Assembly (NCBI RefSeq): GCF_001984095.1
Contig: NZ_LYVQ01000038.1
Location: 1 to 36,261 of the forward strand
Source: Pelomonas sp. KK5
Lineage (GTDB): Bacteria > Pseudomonadota > Gammaproteobacteria > Burkholderiales > Burkholderiaceae_C
DNA: 36,261 nucleotides
Reading direction: 5' to 3'
This document shows positions 12,058 through 20,472 of the stretch, in pieces; position 1 is the stretch's first letter, and each line of letters starts with the position of its first letter. The position numbers and the translations under genes are program-made. The notes under the pieces are model-generated. The model was given only the letters and a program-made list of their open reading frames with translations, was not told where the DNA came from and ran no database searches.

Positions 12058-12103
12058 CCATCCGTCAAGGGATGGAGTTATTGAACCGGGACGGTACTTC
12101 CCG
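12058..12103. repeat. two short inverted repeats in a divergent intergenic region
   Basis: Within the 151-base region between the large membrane gene (minus) and the HAD gene (plus) there are two hairpin-capable sequences: CCATCC(GTCAAG)GGATGG at 12058-12075 and CGGGA(CGGTACT)TCCCG at 12087-12103. They are placed where operators for either gene would be expected. No known regulator motif is recognised, and such short repeats can arise by chance. Confidence 0.3.
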
Positions 12104-12121
12104 TTGGCGGATGGCTGCGGC

Positions 12122-12127
12122 TATCCT
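12122..12127 (+). promoter_or_regulatory. candidate -10 box for the HAD gene (possible leaderless start)
   Basis: TATCCT ends 6 bases before the ATG at 12133 and no Shine-Dalgarno sequence is present. If used, transcription would begin at or next to the start codon. It matches the consensus at 4 of 6 positions only, so support is weak on its own. Confidence 0.25.
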
Positions 12128-12132
12128 GCGCC

Positions 12133-12825
12133 ATGGACACCATCCGCGGCATCGTCTTCGACCTCTACGGCACACTCTGCGACGTGCATTCGGTCGCCCA
12201 GCAGTGCGAGCGCTTCTTTCCCGGCCAGGGCCAGGCCTTGAGCCAGCGCTGGCGGCAGAAGCAGCTCGAATACACCTGGCTGCGCAGCCTGATGGACCGC
12301 TACGAGGACTTCGAGCAGGTGACCGAGGACGGCCTGGTGCACAGCTGCGAACAGCTTGGCCTGGCACTGGACGAGGCCCGCCGCCGCACGCTGTGCGAGG
12401 CCTATCTGCGGCTCTCGCCCTTCCCGGAGGTGCCGGCCGCGCTGCGGGCGCTGCAGGACATGGGCCTGCCGCTGGCCATCCTGTCCAACGGCTCGCCGCG
12501 CTCGATCGACGCCGTGGTCGAACACGCCGGCCTGCGCGAGCGCTTCGCGCAGCTGATCAGCGCGGACGATGCCGCCGTCTTCAAGCCGGACCGCCGGGTC
12601 TATGCGCTGGTGGAGCAGCGGCTGGCGCTGGACCGCTCCAGCATTCTGTTCGTTTCGTCCAACGCCTGGGACGCCACCGGCGCGGGCCATTTCGGCTTCC
12701 CGACCTGCTGGGTCAACCGCCGGGGCGATGCCTTCGAGCAGATGGGCCAGCGGCCCACGCACGAGGTGCGCGGGCTGGACGAGCTGCCGGCCTTCCTACT
12801 GGACCGTGCCGCTGCCGGACACTGA
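12133..12825 (+). CDS. haloacid dehalogenase, type II (HAD superfamily)
   Basis: A 230-residue cytoplasmic hydrolase of the L-2-haloacid dehalogenase subgroup, which removes halide from short L-2-haloacids through an aspartyl-ester intermediate. Motif I is VFDLYGTL with nucleophile Asp10. The [11 protein letters not shown] segment carries the subgroup's Arg/Leu/Tyr pocket residues. Motif II is ILSNGSP, motif III is [10 protein letters not shown], and motif IV is [26 protein letters not shown], the strongly conserved type II dehalogenase end. True substrate may differ (some relatives act on fluoroacetate or azetidine carboxylate). The 3' end overlaps the convergent hslO by 30 bases. Confidence 0.9.
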   Translation: MDTIRGIVFDLYGTLCDVHSVAQQCERFFPGQGQALSQRWRQKQLEYTWLRSLMDRYEDFEQVTEDGLVHSCEQLGLALDEARRRTLCEAYLRLSPFPEVPAALRALQDMGLPLAILSNGSPRSIDAVVEHAGLRERFAQLISADDAAVFKPDRRVYALVEQRLALDRSSILFVSSNAWDATGAGHFGFPTCWVNRRGDAFEQMGQRPTHEVRGLDELPAFLLDRAAAGH

Positions 12826-13758
12826 GGCCGCGTTGAACAGCTGGGCCACGTCCACGCTGTCGAAGTGGTACTGCAGGCCGCAGAACTCGCAGTTGATCTC
12901 CACATTGCCGCGCTCGGCGACGACGCTGTCGATCTCCTCGCGGCCCAGGCCCTTGAGCATCGAGCCGACCCGTTCGCGCGAGCAGGTGCAGGCGAAGCTC
13001 GGGTGCTGGGGCTCGAAGCGGCGCACCGACTCCTCCCAGAACAGGCGGCGCAGGATGGTGTCGGCATCCAGCGTCAGCAGCTCTTCCGAGGTGAGCGTCG
13101 AGGCCAGCATGCTGATGCGGTTGTAGTCCTCGGACAGGCCGATCTGATCCTCGTTGCGCTCGGCGACCTCGCCTTCCTTCAGGTTGCCCTCGCCCTTGAT
13201 CGGCAGGCGCTGGATCAGCAGGCCGGCGGCCACCTCGTCGTTGGCGGCCAGCACCAGCTTGGTATCCAGCTGCTCGGACTGCAGCATGTAGTGCTCCAGC
13301 ACCTCGGAGAGCTTCTGCAGCGGCTCGCGGTGGTCGCCATGCAGCGGCACGACGCCCTGGTACGGCTGCTGGCCGGGGAACTTGTCCTTCGGGTCGAGCG
13401 TGATCGCGCAGCGGCCCTTGCCGTGCACGTTCAGCATCGCTTCCAGCTTCGCGCCGGCCGGCACCTCGCCGACCACCTTGGCGGTGGCACGGAACGTCAG
13501 GTCCGGCTGCACCTCGGCCACGGCCAGCTTGACCGGCCCGTCGCCGAAGATCTGCAGCACCAGCGCGCCGTTGAACTTGATGTTGGACTGCATCAGCACG
13601 CCGGCCGCGGCCATCTCGCCCAGCAGCGCGCGCAGCTCGGGCGGATGGGCGCCGACGGCCTCGCGGCGCTTGAGCACCTCCTGCCAGCCCTCGGTCAGGC
13701 GCACCAGCATGCCCCGCACCGGCAGGCCTTCGAACAGGAATTTATGGAGTTCGCTCAT
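12796..13758 (-). CDS. hslO: Hsp33 redox-regulated chaperone
   Basis: A cytoplasmic holdase activated by oxidative unfolding, which protects proteins during peroxide, bleach or heat stress. The 320-residue product has the family start ([23 protein letters not shown]), central substrate-binding fold with [11 protein letters not shown] and [10 protein letters not shown], and the C-terminal zinc redox switch CTC (Cys257, Cys259) plus CEFC (Cys290, Cys293). All four zinc-binding Cys are present. The frame is open for a further ~280 codons upstream, but this is noncoding overlap with gammaCA; the ATG at 13758 gives the standard N-terminus. It lies 20 bases downstream of the gamma-carbonic anhydrase gene and overlaps the convergent HAD gene by 30 bases at its 3' end. 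Confidence 0.96.
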   Translation of the reverse strand: MSELHKFLFEGLPVRGMLVRLTEGWQEVLKRREAVGAHPPELRALLGEMAAAGVLMQSNIKFNGALVLQIFGDGPVKLAVAEVQPDLTFRATAKVVGEVPAGAKLEAMLNVHGKGRCAITLDPKDKFPGQQPYQGVVPLHGDHREPLQKLSEVLEHYMLQSEQLDTKLVLAANDEVAAGLLIQRLPIKGEGNLKEGEVAERNEDQIGLSEDYNRISMLASTLTSEELLTLDADTILRRLFWEESVRRFEPQHPSFACTCSRERVGSMLKGLGREEIDSVVAERGNVEINCEFCGLQYHFDSVDVAQLFNAASVSGSGTVQ

Positions 13759-13778
13759 GGATGGATGTCTTTTCTGCT

Positions 13779-14303
13779 TCAGTCGATTCGTTTGAGGCCC
13801 GCGCGGTAGCGGGCGGCGTTCTCTATGTAGTGGCGACTGGTCAGTTTCAAAGCCTCGATCTGTTCGGGTCTCAGCTCGCGCACCACGCGGGCCGGCGCGC
13901 CGACGATCAGCGAGCCGTCGGGGAACTCCTTGCCCTCGGTCACCAGTGCGCCGGCGCCGACGATGCAGCTCTTGCCGATCTTCGCGCCGTTGAGGATCAC
14001 CGCGCCGATGCCGACCAGCGAGAAGTCGCCCACGGTGCAGCCGTGCAGCATCACCTTGTGGCCGACGGTGACGCCCTCGCCCAGCGTCAGCGGATAGCCC
14101 ATGTCCGAGTGCAGCACCGAGCCGTCCTGGATGTTGGAGCCGGCGCCGATCGTCAGCATCTCGTTGTCGCCGCGCAGCACGGCCTGGAACCAGACGTTGG
14201 CACCCTCCCCGAGCGTCACCCGTCCGATCACCTCGGCGCTGTCTGCCACCCAGGCCGAATCGGCCACGTCCGGCACCAGGTCGCCGAGTTGATAGATCGC
14301 CAT
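13779..14303 (-). CDS. gamma-carbonic anhydrase family protein (YrdA/PaaY-like hexapeptide-repeat)
   Basis: A 174-residue trimeric left-handed beta-helix protein. Hexapeptide repeats run from about residue 20 to 140. The metal-ligand triad of gamma-carbonic anhydrases is present: His65 (DGSVLHSD) and His82/His87 ([10 protein letters not shown]); a C-terminal amphipathic helix follows. Bacterial members of this clade (YrdA, PaaY, CaiE) range from weak carbonic anhydrases to thioesterases, so enzyme activity is uncertain. A GGGAGG ribosome site precedes the ATG. It lies 33 bases after the LytTR regulator gene and 20 bases before hslO, on the same strand, which suggests one transcript. Confidence 0.92.
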   Translation of the reverse strand: MAIYQLGDLVPDVADSAWVADSAEVIGRVTLGEGANVWFQAVLRGDNEMLTIGAGSNIQDGSVLHSDMGYPLTLGEGVTVGHKVMLHGCTVGDFSLVGIGAVILNGAKIGKSCIVGAGALVTEGKEFPDGSLIVGAPARVVRELRPEQIEALKLTSRHYIENAARYRAGLKRID

Positions 14304-14336
14304 GCCATGCCTCCCGGCAAAAGGAGGCGATTTTAG

Positions 14337-15080
14337 TTAAGTGCGGCCGACTGCGTCTCTCAGCCGCTCCAGCCCGCTGCGGCTGACCGGCACCAGGCTG
14401 CCGTCGGCCAGCCGCGCGGCATGGCCCTCGGCGCCATGGCGTTCGATCGCGGCGAGGAAGGCCACGTTGACGATGGCCGAGCGGTGCACGCGCACGAACG
14501 CGGCCGGGTCCAGCTGGGCCTCGATCTCGGAGATCTTCTGCAGCTTGAGGCGGCTGCGACCCTGCGCATGCACGGCCAGGTAGTCGCCCTGGGCCTGCAG
14601 CCATTCGACCTGCTCCACCGGGATCACGTGCAGCTGCTCGCGCTCGCGGATCAGCAGGCGGCGCAGGGGCTCGCCGCCGCGCGCCGCCGCGGCCAGCAGC
14701 GCGGGCTCCGTCGACACCTGGCCGAGCGCGGCCGCGCGGGCCAGCGCGGCATCGAAGCGCTGCTGGGTGAAGGGCTTGAGCAGGTAGTCGACCGCATGCA
14801 GCTCGAAGGCCTTGATCGCATGCGCGTCATACGCGGTCGTGAAGATCACGCCGCTGCGCCGGCCACTCGCCTCCAGCACCTCGATGCCGGACAGGCGCGG
14901 CATGTGGATGTCCAGCAGCACCAGATCCGGCTTGAGCGCTTCCATCTGGCGCAGCGCCTCTTCGCCGTCCGCGCATTCGGCCACGAGCTGCAGGCCCGGA
15001 TGGGCGGCCAGGTATTCGAGCAGCAGCCGGCGGGCCAGCGGCTCGTCATCGGCGATCAGGACGGTCTTCATCTTCTGCAT
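14337..15080 (-). CDS. LytTR-family response regulator
   Basis: A 247-residue two-component regulator. The receiver domain (residues ~4-120) has acidic pocket Asp11/Asp12, phospho-acceptor Asp57 in LVLLDIHMP, Thr in IFTTAYDAHA and the Lys in DYLLKPF. The LytTR DNA-binding domain (~140-240) shows RLLIREREQLHVIPVEQVEWLQAQGDYLAVH and FVRVHRSAIVNVAFL, as in LytR/AlgR. The ATG at 15080 lies 9 bases after the kinase stop; an in-frame ATG at 15071 is an alternative that removes three residues. It is the output of the upstream sensor. LytTR targets are typically two direct repeats upstream of regulated promoters; none was identified with confidence here. Confidence 0.95.
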   Translation of the reverse strand: MQKMKTVLIADDEPLARRLLLEYLAAHPGLQLVAECADGEEALRQMEALKPDLVLLDIHMPRLSGIEVLEASGRRSGVIFTTAYDAHAIKAFELHAVDYLLKPFTQQRFDAALARAAALGQVSTEPALLAAAARGGEPLRRLLIREREQLHVIPVEQVEWLQAQGDYLAVHAQGRSRLKLQKISEIEAQLDPAAFVRVHRSAIVNVAFLAAIERHGAEGHAARLADGSLVPVSRSGLERLRDAVGRT

Positions 15081-15089
15081 GGACCGCGA

Positions 15090-16133
15090 TCATGCCTCGG
15101 GCAGGCTGAGCGCCACGACGAAGCCTTCGTCGGCGCCCTGCCGCCACTCGATGCGGGCGCGCCGGCCGTACAGCACCTCCAGCCGCGCCCGCAGGTTGCG
15201 CAGGCCCAGGCCCGCACCAGCCGCCGGCGCCGCCAGCGGATCGAAGGGGTTGCTGACCTCGAGTTTCAGCTGACCACCCTGCAGCGCCGCCGCGACCCGC
15301 ACCGTGCCGCCGCCCAGCGGCGCGACGCCGTGCTTGACCGCGTTCTCCACCAGCGGCTGCAGGCACATGGCCGGCACGTCGCAGCCGCGCGCCTCGGGCT
15401 CGATCTCCCACTGCAGCTTCAGCTGCGGGCCGAAGCGCCGCTGCTCGATGGCCAGGTACTGCCCGCACAGCGCCAGCTCCTCGTCCAGGCTCAGCCACTG
15501 GCGATCGGCCAGCGCCAGCGTGCGGCGGAAGAACTGGGCCAGCTCGATGGCCATCTCGCGCGCGCCGGCCGGGTCCATCTGCGTCAGCGCGCTGATCGAG
15601 TTCAGGCAGTTGAACAGGAAGTGCGGATTGACCTGGGTGCGCAGCAGCTGCAGCTCGGCCTCGCGGGCCAGCGCGAGCGCCTCGGCCTGGGCCTGGGCCG
15701 CCGCCTGGGCGCGCTCGAAGGCGATCAGCAGCTCGTGGGCCAGCAGCGCCAGCAGGTAGGCGCCCAGCGCCGCGGCGAACAGCAGCAGCCAGGCCAGCGA
15801 GCTCAGCTGCATCAGCGGCGGCGCGCCGAACAGCGGCCCGATGCCGTTCCAGGACACGGCCAGGCCCAGCCCCGCCAGCGCGGCCACCAGCGGCGCGCCG
15901 ACGTACAGCGCCAGCAGCGCCGGCAGGCGCCGCTCGGGCAGGCTGCGGCAGAGGAAGTAGGAGGCCAGCGCGATGAAGCCATAGGCCAGGCTCAGCGGCA
16001 GCGCGAAGGCCAGCGCACGCGGCCAGGGCCCCTGCCCGGCCAGGCTCAGCACCCCGGCCAGCGCCGCGCCGGCCAGCAGGCAGGCCAGCACGAAGCCGAG
16101 CAGGCGGCGGCGGCTCTTGAAGACCGGATGCAT
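15090..16133 (-). CDS. LytS/YehU-type sensor histidine kinase
   Basis: A 347-residue inner-membrane kinase with four predicted spans (about 11-32, 41-62, 72-93, 110-132), an Ala/Gln/Glu-rich coiled linker (~138-165), a His_kinase domain with LLRTQVNPHFLFNCLNSI (His171), and a HATPase with PLVENAVKHGVAPLGGG (N box) and GAGLGLRNLRARL (G box). It lacks a large extracytoplasmic sensor, so it likely senses within the membrane or through the LiaF-like partner. Its ATG overlaps the stop of that partner by one base (TGATG), implying translational coupling. The regulator gene follows 9 bases downstream. The reading frame extends far upstream, antisense to thyA, which is not coding. Confidence 0.93.
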   Translation of the reverse strand: MHPVFKSRRRLLGFVLACLLAGAALAGVLSLAGQGPWPRALAFALPLSLAYGFIALASYFLCRSLPERRLPALLALYVGAPLVAALAGLGLAVSWNGIGPLFGAPPLMQLSSLAWLLLFAAALGAYLLALLAHELLIAFERAQAAAQAQAEALALAREAELQLLRTQVNPHFLFNCLNSISALTQMDPAGAREMAIELAQFFRRTLALADRQWLSLDEELALCGQYLAIEQRRFGPQLKLQWEIEPEARGCDVPAMCLQPLVENAVKHGVAPLGGGTVRVAAALQGGQLKLEVSNPFDPLAAPAAGAGLGLRNLRARLEVLYGRRARIEWRQGADEGFVVALSLPEA

Positions 16134-16894
16134 CAGTTGCGGATGGTCACGCCGCCCATCACGATCTCGCCGTCGATCAGCAGCCGCCCGGCCGGCGCCG
16201 CCGGCGGCACCGTACGGTCGTCGACGCCGGCCAGCACATGGTCGGCCCGCACGCCCACGGTCCAGCTGCGCGGCACCTTGATCTCGATGCCGCCCATCAC
16301 CACCTTGACGAGCAGCACCGCCTCGCCGCTGCGCATCGCCGCATCGCGCAGGTCCAGCTCCACGCTGCCGAGCACGGCGCTCAGCTCGCCGCCCTGGAAG
16401 TTCTGCGAGGCGTTGCTGAGCACCGCGCTGCCCATCACCGCATCGGCCTGGATGCGCTCGCTGTCGTCGGCGACGACGTCCGGCCCCAGGGGCAGCGGCA
16501 TGCCGTGGCGGCGCGCCCAGCGGGCCTGGCGGCGCTGCCAGCGCCGGCGGCCCCAGCGGTCGTCGCGCAGCAGGAAGCTGGCGCCGAACAGGATCAGCAG
16601 CACCGGCCACCAGTCGCGCCAGTGCAGCTGCAGATAGCCCAGGTTCTGCGCGGTCAGCGCGGCGCCGACGAGGATCAGCGCGATGCCCGGCAGCACGCTC
16701 CAGCGGCTGAACAGGCGCACGGCGCCGAGCGCGACCAGCACCAGCGGCCAGTAGGGCCGCAACTCGGCGGCGTCGACGAAGCCGGCGTTGCCCAGCAGGG
16801 CCACGAGGCCCACGCCGATGATGAACAGGCCGATCACGAGGCGGCTCAATTGACGGTGGAACAAGGCGGGTCTCCATGAGGTGATGATGTCCAT
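16133..16894 (-). CDS. LiaF-like membrane protein (LiaI-LiaF TM region plus C-terminal beta domain)
   Basis: A 253-residue protein with four spans in the first ~110 residues (about 18-36, 48-62, 66-82, 95-109), the middle ones carrying PYWPLVLVALGAVRLF and DWWPVLLILFGASFLL, the paired 'WP-ll-i--G---L' repeats of LiaI/LiaF-type proteins. An Arg/Trp-rich linker (~113-130) leads to a C-terminal beta-rich domain (~145-253) with AVMGSAVLSNASQNFQGGELSAVLGSVELDL and VVMGGIEIKVP, as in LiaF/'cell-wall-active antibiotics response' domains. LiaF in Firmicutes represses a kinase; here it is coupled by overlap to a LytS-type kinase and could modulate it. The envelope-stress role is by analogy only. Confidence 0.88.
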   Translation of the reverse strand: MDIITSWRPALFHRQLSRLVIGLFIIGVGLVALLGNAGFVDAAELRPYWPLVLVALGAVRLFSRWSVLPGIALILVGAALTAQNLGYLQLHWRDWWPVLLILFGASFLLRDDRWGRRRWQRRQARWARRHGMPLPLGPDVVADDSERIQADAVMGSAVLSNASQNFQGGELSAVLGSVELDLRDAAMRSGEAVLLVKVVMGGIEIKVPRSWTVGVRADHVLAGVDDRTVPPAAPAGRLLIDGEIVMGGVTIRN

Positions 16895-16985
16895 GCCGCC
16901 AGCATCGCCGCCCGACGCCGCCCGGGCGAGCGCTTTTCGGCGAATCGACGGCGCGGCTCGACGAATGGCTACCGCCCATCCTTCT

Positions 16986-16991
16986 TAGAAT
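16986..16991 (+). promoter_or_regulatory. candidate -10 box for thyA (possible leaderless mRNA)
   Basis: TAGAAT (5 of 6 matches to consensus) ends 7 bases before the A of the thyA ATG at 16998, and no Shine-Dalgarno sequence lies between. Transcription would begin at the start codon itself. The -35 region is poor. Two TCGACG copies lie upstream (16945-16950 and 16958-16963) and could be part of a regulatory site. Confidence 0.4.
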
Positions 16992-16997
16992 GCCGGC

Positions 16998-17816
16998 ATG
17001 AGCAGCACCGCCCCCACCGTCACGTCCCAGTACGAGGACTTCATGCGCCATGTGTTCGAGCACGGCGTCACCAAGACCGACCGCACCGGCACCGGCACGC
17101 GCAGCGTGTTCGGCCACCAGATGCGCTTCGACCTCAGCCAGGGCTTCCCGCTGGTGACGACGAAGAAGGTGCACATGAAGTCCATCCTGCTGGAGCTGCT
17201 GTGGTTCCTGCGCGGCGACTCCAACGTCAAGTGGCTGCAGGAGCGCGGCGTGACGATCTGGGACGAATGGGCCCGCGCGGACGGCGACCTGGGCCCGGTC
17301 TACGGCGTGCAGTGGCGCTCCTGGCCGACGCCGGACGGCGGCCACATCGACCAGATCGCCGAGGTGGTCAAGCAGCTCAAGACCAACCCGGACTCGCGCC
17401 GCATCATCGTCAGCGCCTGGAACGTGGCCGAGCTCTCCAAGATGGCGCTGATGCCCTGCCACGCCTTCTTCCAGTTCTATGTGGCCGAGGGGAAGCTCTC
17501 CTGCCAGCTCTACCAGCGCAGCGCCGACATCTTCCTGGGCGTGCCCTTCAACATCGCCTCCTACGCCGCGCTGACGATGATGCTGGCCCAGCAGTGCGAC
17601 CTGGAGCTGGGCGACTTCGTCTGGACCGGCGGCGACTGCCACATCTACAGCAACCACTTCGAGCAGGTGCAGACCCAGCTCGCCCGCGCGCCGCTGCCCT
17701 ACCCGAAGCTCGTCATCAAGCGCCGCCCGGCCTCGATCTTCGACTACGAGTATGAGGACTTCGAGGTGGTGGGCTACGAGCACCATCCGGCGATCAAGGC
17801 GCCTGTGGCCGTATGA
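16998..17816 (+). CDS. thyA: thymidylate synthase
   Basis: Converts dUMP and 5,10-methylenetetrahydrofolate to dTMP and dihydrofolate. The 272-residue cytoplasmic enzyme shows [19 protein letters not shown] near the start, the folate-binding [14 protein letters not shown] and IWDEWA segments, the catalytic loop [12 protein letters not shown] with nucleophile Cys154, the dUMP-binding [22 protein letters not shown], and YSNHFEQV. It has an ~8-residue N-terminal extension relative to the 264-residue E. coli protein. The stop overlaps folA (ATGA), pairing the enzyme with the reductase that recycles its dihydrofolate product. Confidence 0.98.
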   Translation: MSSTAPTVTSQYEDFMRHVFEHGVTKTDRTGTGTRSVFGHQMRFDLSQGFPLVTTKKVHMKSILLELLWFLRGDSNVKWLQERGVTIWDEWARADGDLGPVYGVQWRSWPTPDGGHIDQIAEVVKQLKTNPDSRRIIVSAWNVAELSKMALMPCHAFFQFYVAEGKLSCQLYQRSADIFLGVPFNIASYAALTMMLAQQCDLELGDFVWTGGDCHIYSNHFEQVQTQLARAPLPYPKLVIKRRPASIFDYEYEDFEVVGYEHHPAIKAPVAV

Positions 17817-18301
17817 AGATCAGCCTCATCGCGGGCGTCGCCCGCAACGGCGGCATCGGCCGCGGCAACCAGCTGCTGTGGCGCCTGCCAGAGGATCTGG
17901 CCCGCTTCAAGGCGCTGACGCTGGGCCATGCGGTGATCATGGGCCGCAAGACCTGGGATTCGTTGCCCGAGCGCTTCCGCCCGCTGCCGGGCCGGCGCAA
18001 CATCGTGCTGTCACGCCAGCCGGGTCTGATCCTCTCTGGAGCGGAAGTGATCGGCAGCCTTGATGAAGCGCTGGCGGCCTGCAGCGGCGACGATAGCGTC
18101 TTCGTGATCGGCGGCGCCCAGGTCTACGCCCAGGCGCTGCCGCAGGCCGATCGCCTGGAACTGACCGAGGTGGACGCCGACTTCGAGGCCGACGCCTTCT
18201 TCCCGGAGTGGGACCGCGGGGCCTTTGCGGAAACGGCGCGCGACAAGCGCACGTCCGCCGAGGGCCTGCCTTACGACTTCGTCACCTATCAGCGCAAATA
18301 A
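17813..18301 (+). CDS. folA: dihydrofolate reductase
   Basis: NADPH-dependent reduction of dihydrofolate to tetrahydrofolate, regenerating the cofactor spent by ThyA. The 162-residue product has the family start [31 protein letters not shown], with Asp28 in the position of the catalytic Asp27 of E. coli, then [12 protein letters not shown] (NADPH phosphate region), [13 protein letters not shown] and [15 protein letters not shown]. Its ATG overlaps the thyA stop by four bases, so the two are translationally coupled. Nothing in the active site looks unusual, and this is not an integron-type dfr gene. Confidence 0.97.
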   Translation: MKISLIAGVARNGGIGRGNQLLWRLPEDLARFKALTLGHAVIMGRKTWDSLPERFRPLPGRRNIVLSRQPGLILSGAEVIGSLDEALAACSGDDSVFVIGGAQVYAQALPQADRLELTEVDADFEADAFFPEWDRGAFAETARDKRTSAEGLPYDFVTYQRK

Positions 18302-18324
18302 CTGGTTACTCGAGGGAACACACC

Positions 18325-18906
18325 ATGTCAGGACACGGCTTTCACGTACACGGCCCGCACGACCACGAGATCGAGCACGTCGCCCAGCACGGCGCCAGCG
18401 ACGGCTTCGCCAGCAAGATCGCGGTGATGACGGCGGTGCTGGCCACGATCGGCGCGGTCTTCGGCTACATGGGCGGCTTGACGCAGGCCAATGCCGGCCT
18501 GTTCAAGAACGACGCGGCCATCCACAAGACCGCGGCCTCCGACCAGTGGAACTACTACCAGTCCAAGAGCAGCAAGCAGAACATGGCCGAGCTGGCGATG
18601 GACCTGACCAGCAACGAAGAGGCCAAGGCCAAGTACAAGGAAAAGATCGCCCGCTACGAGAAGGAGAAGGCCGAGATCAAGCTGGCGGCCGAGAAGCTCG
18701 AGCACGAATCCGAGGAATGGAACGAGAAGAGCGATCACCAGCTGCACGAGCACCACCGCTGGGCCCAGGCGACGACCGCGCTGCAGGTCGCCATCGCGAT
18801 GGCGGCGATCACGCTGCTGACCAAGAAGAAGTGGATGGAGCACCTGACGATCGCCGCCGGCCTGATCGGCATCGGCCTGGGCGTCGCCGCCTGGATGCAC
18901 TACTGA
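18325..18906 (+). CDS. DUF4337 domain membrane protein
   Basis: A 193-residue protein of the DUF4337 family. A His-rich N-terminus (HGFHVHGPHDHEIEH, residues 4-18) precedes one span (~31-52). A charged helical region follows (~65-145), with DQWNYYQSKSSKQNMAELA, the family's hallmark, and a Lys/Glu coiled coil (KYKEKIARYEKEKAEIKLAAEKLEHESEEW). Two closing spans fill ~149-190. A GAGGGA ribosome site lies 8 bases before the ATG. Function of the family is unknown. It follows folA by 23 bases and precedes the GNAT gene by 2, so it may be part of the same transcript. The His-rich start could bind metal, but this is only a guess. Confidence 0.9.
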   Translation: MSGHGFHVHGPHDHEIEHVAQHGASDGFASKIAVMTAVLATIGAVFGYMGGLTQANAGLFKNDAAIHKTAASDQWNYYQSKSSKQNMAELAMDLTSNEEAKAKYKEKIARYEKEKAEIKLAAEKLEHESEEWNEKSDHQLHEHHRWAQATTALQVAIAMAAITLLTKKKWMEHLTIAAGLIGIGLGVAAWMHY

Positions 18907-18908
18907 AG

Positions 18909-19391
18909 ATGACGGCGGCGGCAGCAGCCTTGCGTCCGATGGTCGGCGCGGAGTTCGACGCCTGGCTGGGGCTGACCATTCCCGCCTTCGCCACGCAGAA
19001 GATCGCCTCCGGCCAATGGGCCGCGCGCGAGGCGCTGGCCCTGTCCATCAAGGCCCACGAGGAACTGCTGCCGCAGGGCCTGGCGACGCCGGACAACCAC
19101 TTCTTCATCGTGCAGGACGAGGCCGGCGGGCGGGTAGGCATGCTCTGGTTCGCCGAGCAGGCGCGCGGCGCCGAGCGCATCGCCTACCTCTACAACATCG
19201 AGATCGACGAGGCGCAGCAGCGCCGCGGCCACGCCCGGCGCGCGATGCAGGGGCTGGAGCAGCAGGTGCGCGAGCGCGGCCTGGCCGGCATCAGCCTGCA
19301 CGTCTTCGGCCACAACACCGGTGCGCAGGCGCTCTACACCGGCCTGGGCTTCCAGCCCACCAACATCACGATGTTCAAGCCGGTGGCTTGA
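18909..19391 (+). CDS. GNAT family N-acetyltransferase
   Basis: A 160-residue acetyl-CoA-dependent acyltransferase. The core GNAT fold spans ~residues 60-155: the strand RIAYLYNIEIDEAQQRRGHARRAMQGLE holds motif A with the acetyl-CoA pyrophosphate loop (QRRGHA, in place of the common Q-x-x-G-x-G/A), and SLHVFGHNTGAQALYTGLGFQPTNITMFK is the motif B end with Asn and Tyr. The acceptor substrate cannot be inferred. The ATG lies 2 bases after the DUF4337 stop. It ends 16 bases before the convergent ABC ATPase gene, with no obvious terminator between them. Confidence 0.9.
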   Translation: MTAAAAALRPMVGAEFDAWLGLTIPAFATQKIASGQWAAREALALSIKAHEELLPQGLATPDNHFFIVQDEAGGRVGMLWFAEQARGAERIAYLYNIEIDEAQQRRGHARRAMQGLEQQVRERGLAGISLHVFGHNTGAQALYTGLGFQPTNITMFKPVA

Positions 19392-19407
19392 GACCGGCAG
19401 CCCGTTC

Positions 19408-20472
19408 TCACGCGTAGGCCCAGCAGGCCTCGGCCGGCAGTTCGACCCAGTAGTCGCGCCCCGGCTCCCGCGGCTCCTGGCCGAAGGCCCGCAGGCGCTG
19501 CTCGCCGCTCTCGAACAGGTACTCCCAGCGGTCGCCGAGGTACATCGACGTGACCAGCCTGGATTGCACGCGGTTCGGCCCCGGCTGGTCGGCCACGGCC
19601 ACCCGCTCCAGGCGGACCACCACCTGGGCTTTCTCGCCCACTCGCAGCGTGCCGCGGCCCTGCGCCAGCAGCGGCCCTGCCGGCCCGGCCAGGCGCACCG
19701 TGCCGGCGCCGACCTGCTCGACGGTGGCCTCGAAGCGGTTGTTGCTGCCCATGAACTCCGCGGTGTAGAGCGTCTGCGGTGCGCCGTAGAGCTCCTGCGG
19801 CGTGCCCTCCTGTTCGATGCGCCCGTTGCGCAGCAGCAGGATGCGGTCGCTCATGGCCATCGCCTCGGTCTGGTCGTGCGTGACGCACAGGGCCGAGAGA
19901 TTCAGCCTGACGATCAGCGCGCGCAGCCAGGCGCGCGCCTCCTCGCGCAGCTTGGCGTCGAGATTGGACAGCGGCTCGTCCAGCAGGATCACCGGCGGGT
20001 TGTAGACCAGGGCCCGGGCGATCGCGACGCGCTGCTGCTGGCCGCCGGAGAGCTGGAAGGGGTAGCGCTCGCCCAGATGGCCCAGGCCCAGGTTCTCGAG
20101 CGCGGCCTGCACACGCTGGCCGACCTCGGCGGCGGGCACCTTGCGCAGCACCAGGCCGTAGCCGACGTTCTCGGCCACGGTCCGGTGCGGCCACAGCGCA
20201 TAGGACTGGAACACCAGCCCCAGCGAGCGCCGCTCCGCCGGGAGATCGATGCCGCGTGCCGCGTCGTAGAGCGCGGCGCCATCCAGCAGGATGCTGCCCT
20301 GCGAGGGATGTTCCAGCCCCGCCACCGCGCGCAGCAGCGTGGTCTTGCCGCTGCCGGAGGCGCCGAGCAGCGAGACGACCTCGCCCGCATTCAGCTTGAA
20401 GGAGACGCCCTTGAGCACCGGGACGGCGCCGTAGCCCAGATGGATGTCGTTGACGACGAGCTTGCTAGTCAT
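19408..20472 (-). CDS. ABC transporter ATP-binding protein (FbpC/PotA-like)
   Basis: A 354-residue ATPase for a carbohydrate/iron/polyamine-type importer (CUT1/FbpC class). The nucleotide-binding domain shows Walker A GASGSGKTT (37-45), Q-loop Gln88, signature LSGGQQQ (140-146), Walker B VILLDEPLSNLDA (160-172) and H-loop His198. A C-terminal TOBE-type regulatory domain (~270-354) follows. Its ATG overlaps the permease gene by 8 bases, so it is the last gene of the binding protein-permease-ATPase set. The longer open frame upstream of the ATG at 20472 lies inside the permease gene and is not used. Confidence 0.94.
   Translation of the reverse strand: MTSKLVVNDIHLGYGAVPVLKGVSFKLNAGEVVSLLGASGSGKTTLLRAVAGLEHPSQGSILLDGAALYDAARGIDLPAERRSLGLVFQSYALWPHRTVAENVGYGLVLRKVPAAEVGQRVQAALENLGLGHLGERYPFQLSGGQQQRVAIARALVYNPPVILLDEPLSNLDAKLREEARAWLRALIVRLNLSALCVTHDQTEAMAMSDRILLLRNGRIEQEGTPQELYGAPQTLYTAEFMGSNNRFEATVEQVGAGTVRLAGPAGPLLAQGRGTLRVGEKAQVVVRLERVAVADQPGPNRVQSRLVTSMYLGDRWEYLFESGEQRLRAFGQEPREPGRDYWVELPAEACWAYA

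Noticed and set aside
12133-12825. HAD dehalogenase as evidence of a halogenated-compound degradation island
   Set aside because: No transporter, regulator or mobile element for haloacids is nearby, and type II dehalogenases are common in Burkholderiales cores.
8664-12836. Plus-strand open frame of 1390 codons opposite the large membrane protein
   Set aside because: Gln/Arg/His/Ala-rich shadow sequence without domains; the minus strand has a strong ribosome site, codon-position GC bias and credible membrane spans.
14421-16637. Plus-strand open frame of 738 codons opposite the LytTR/LytS genes
   Set aside because: Antisense to recognisable two-component genes, with low-complexity Gln/Arg/Leu composition.
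17813-18301. folA as an acquired trimethoprim-resistance dfr gene
   Set aside because: It overlaps thyA in the usual chromosomal order, matches surrounding base composition, and lies outside any integron-like context.
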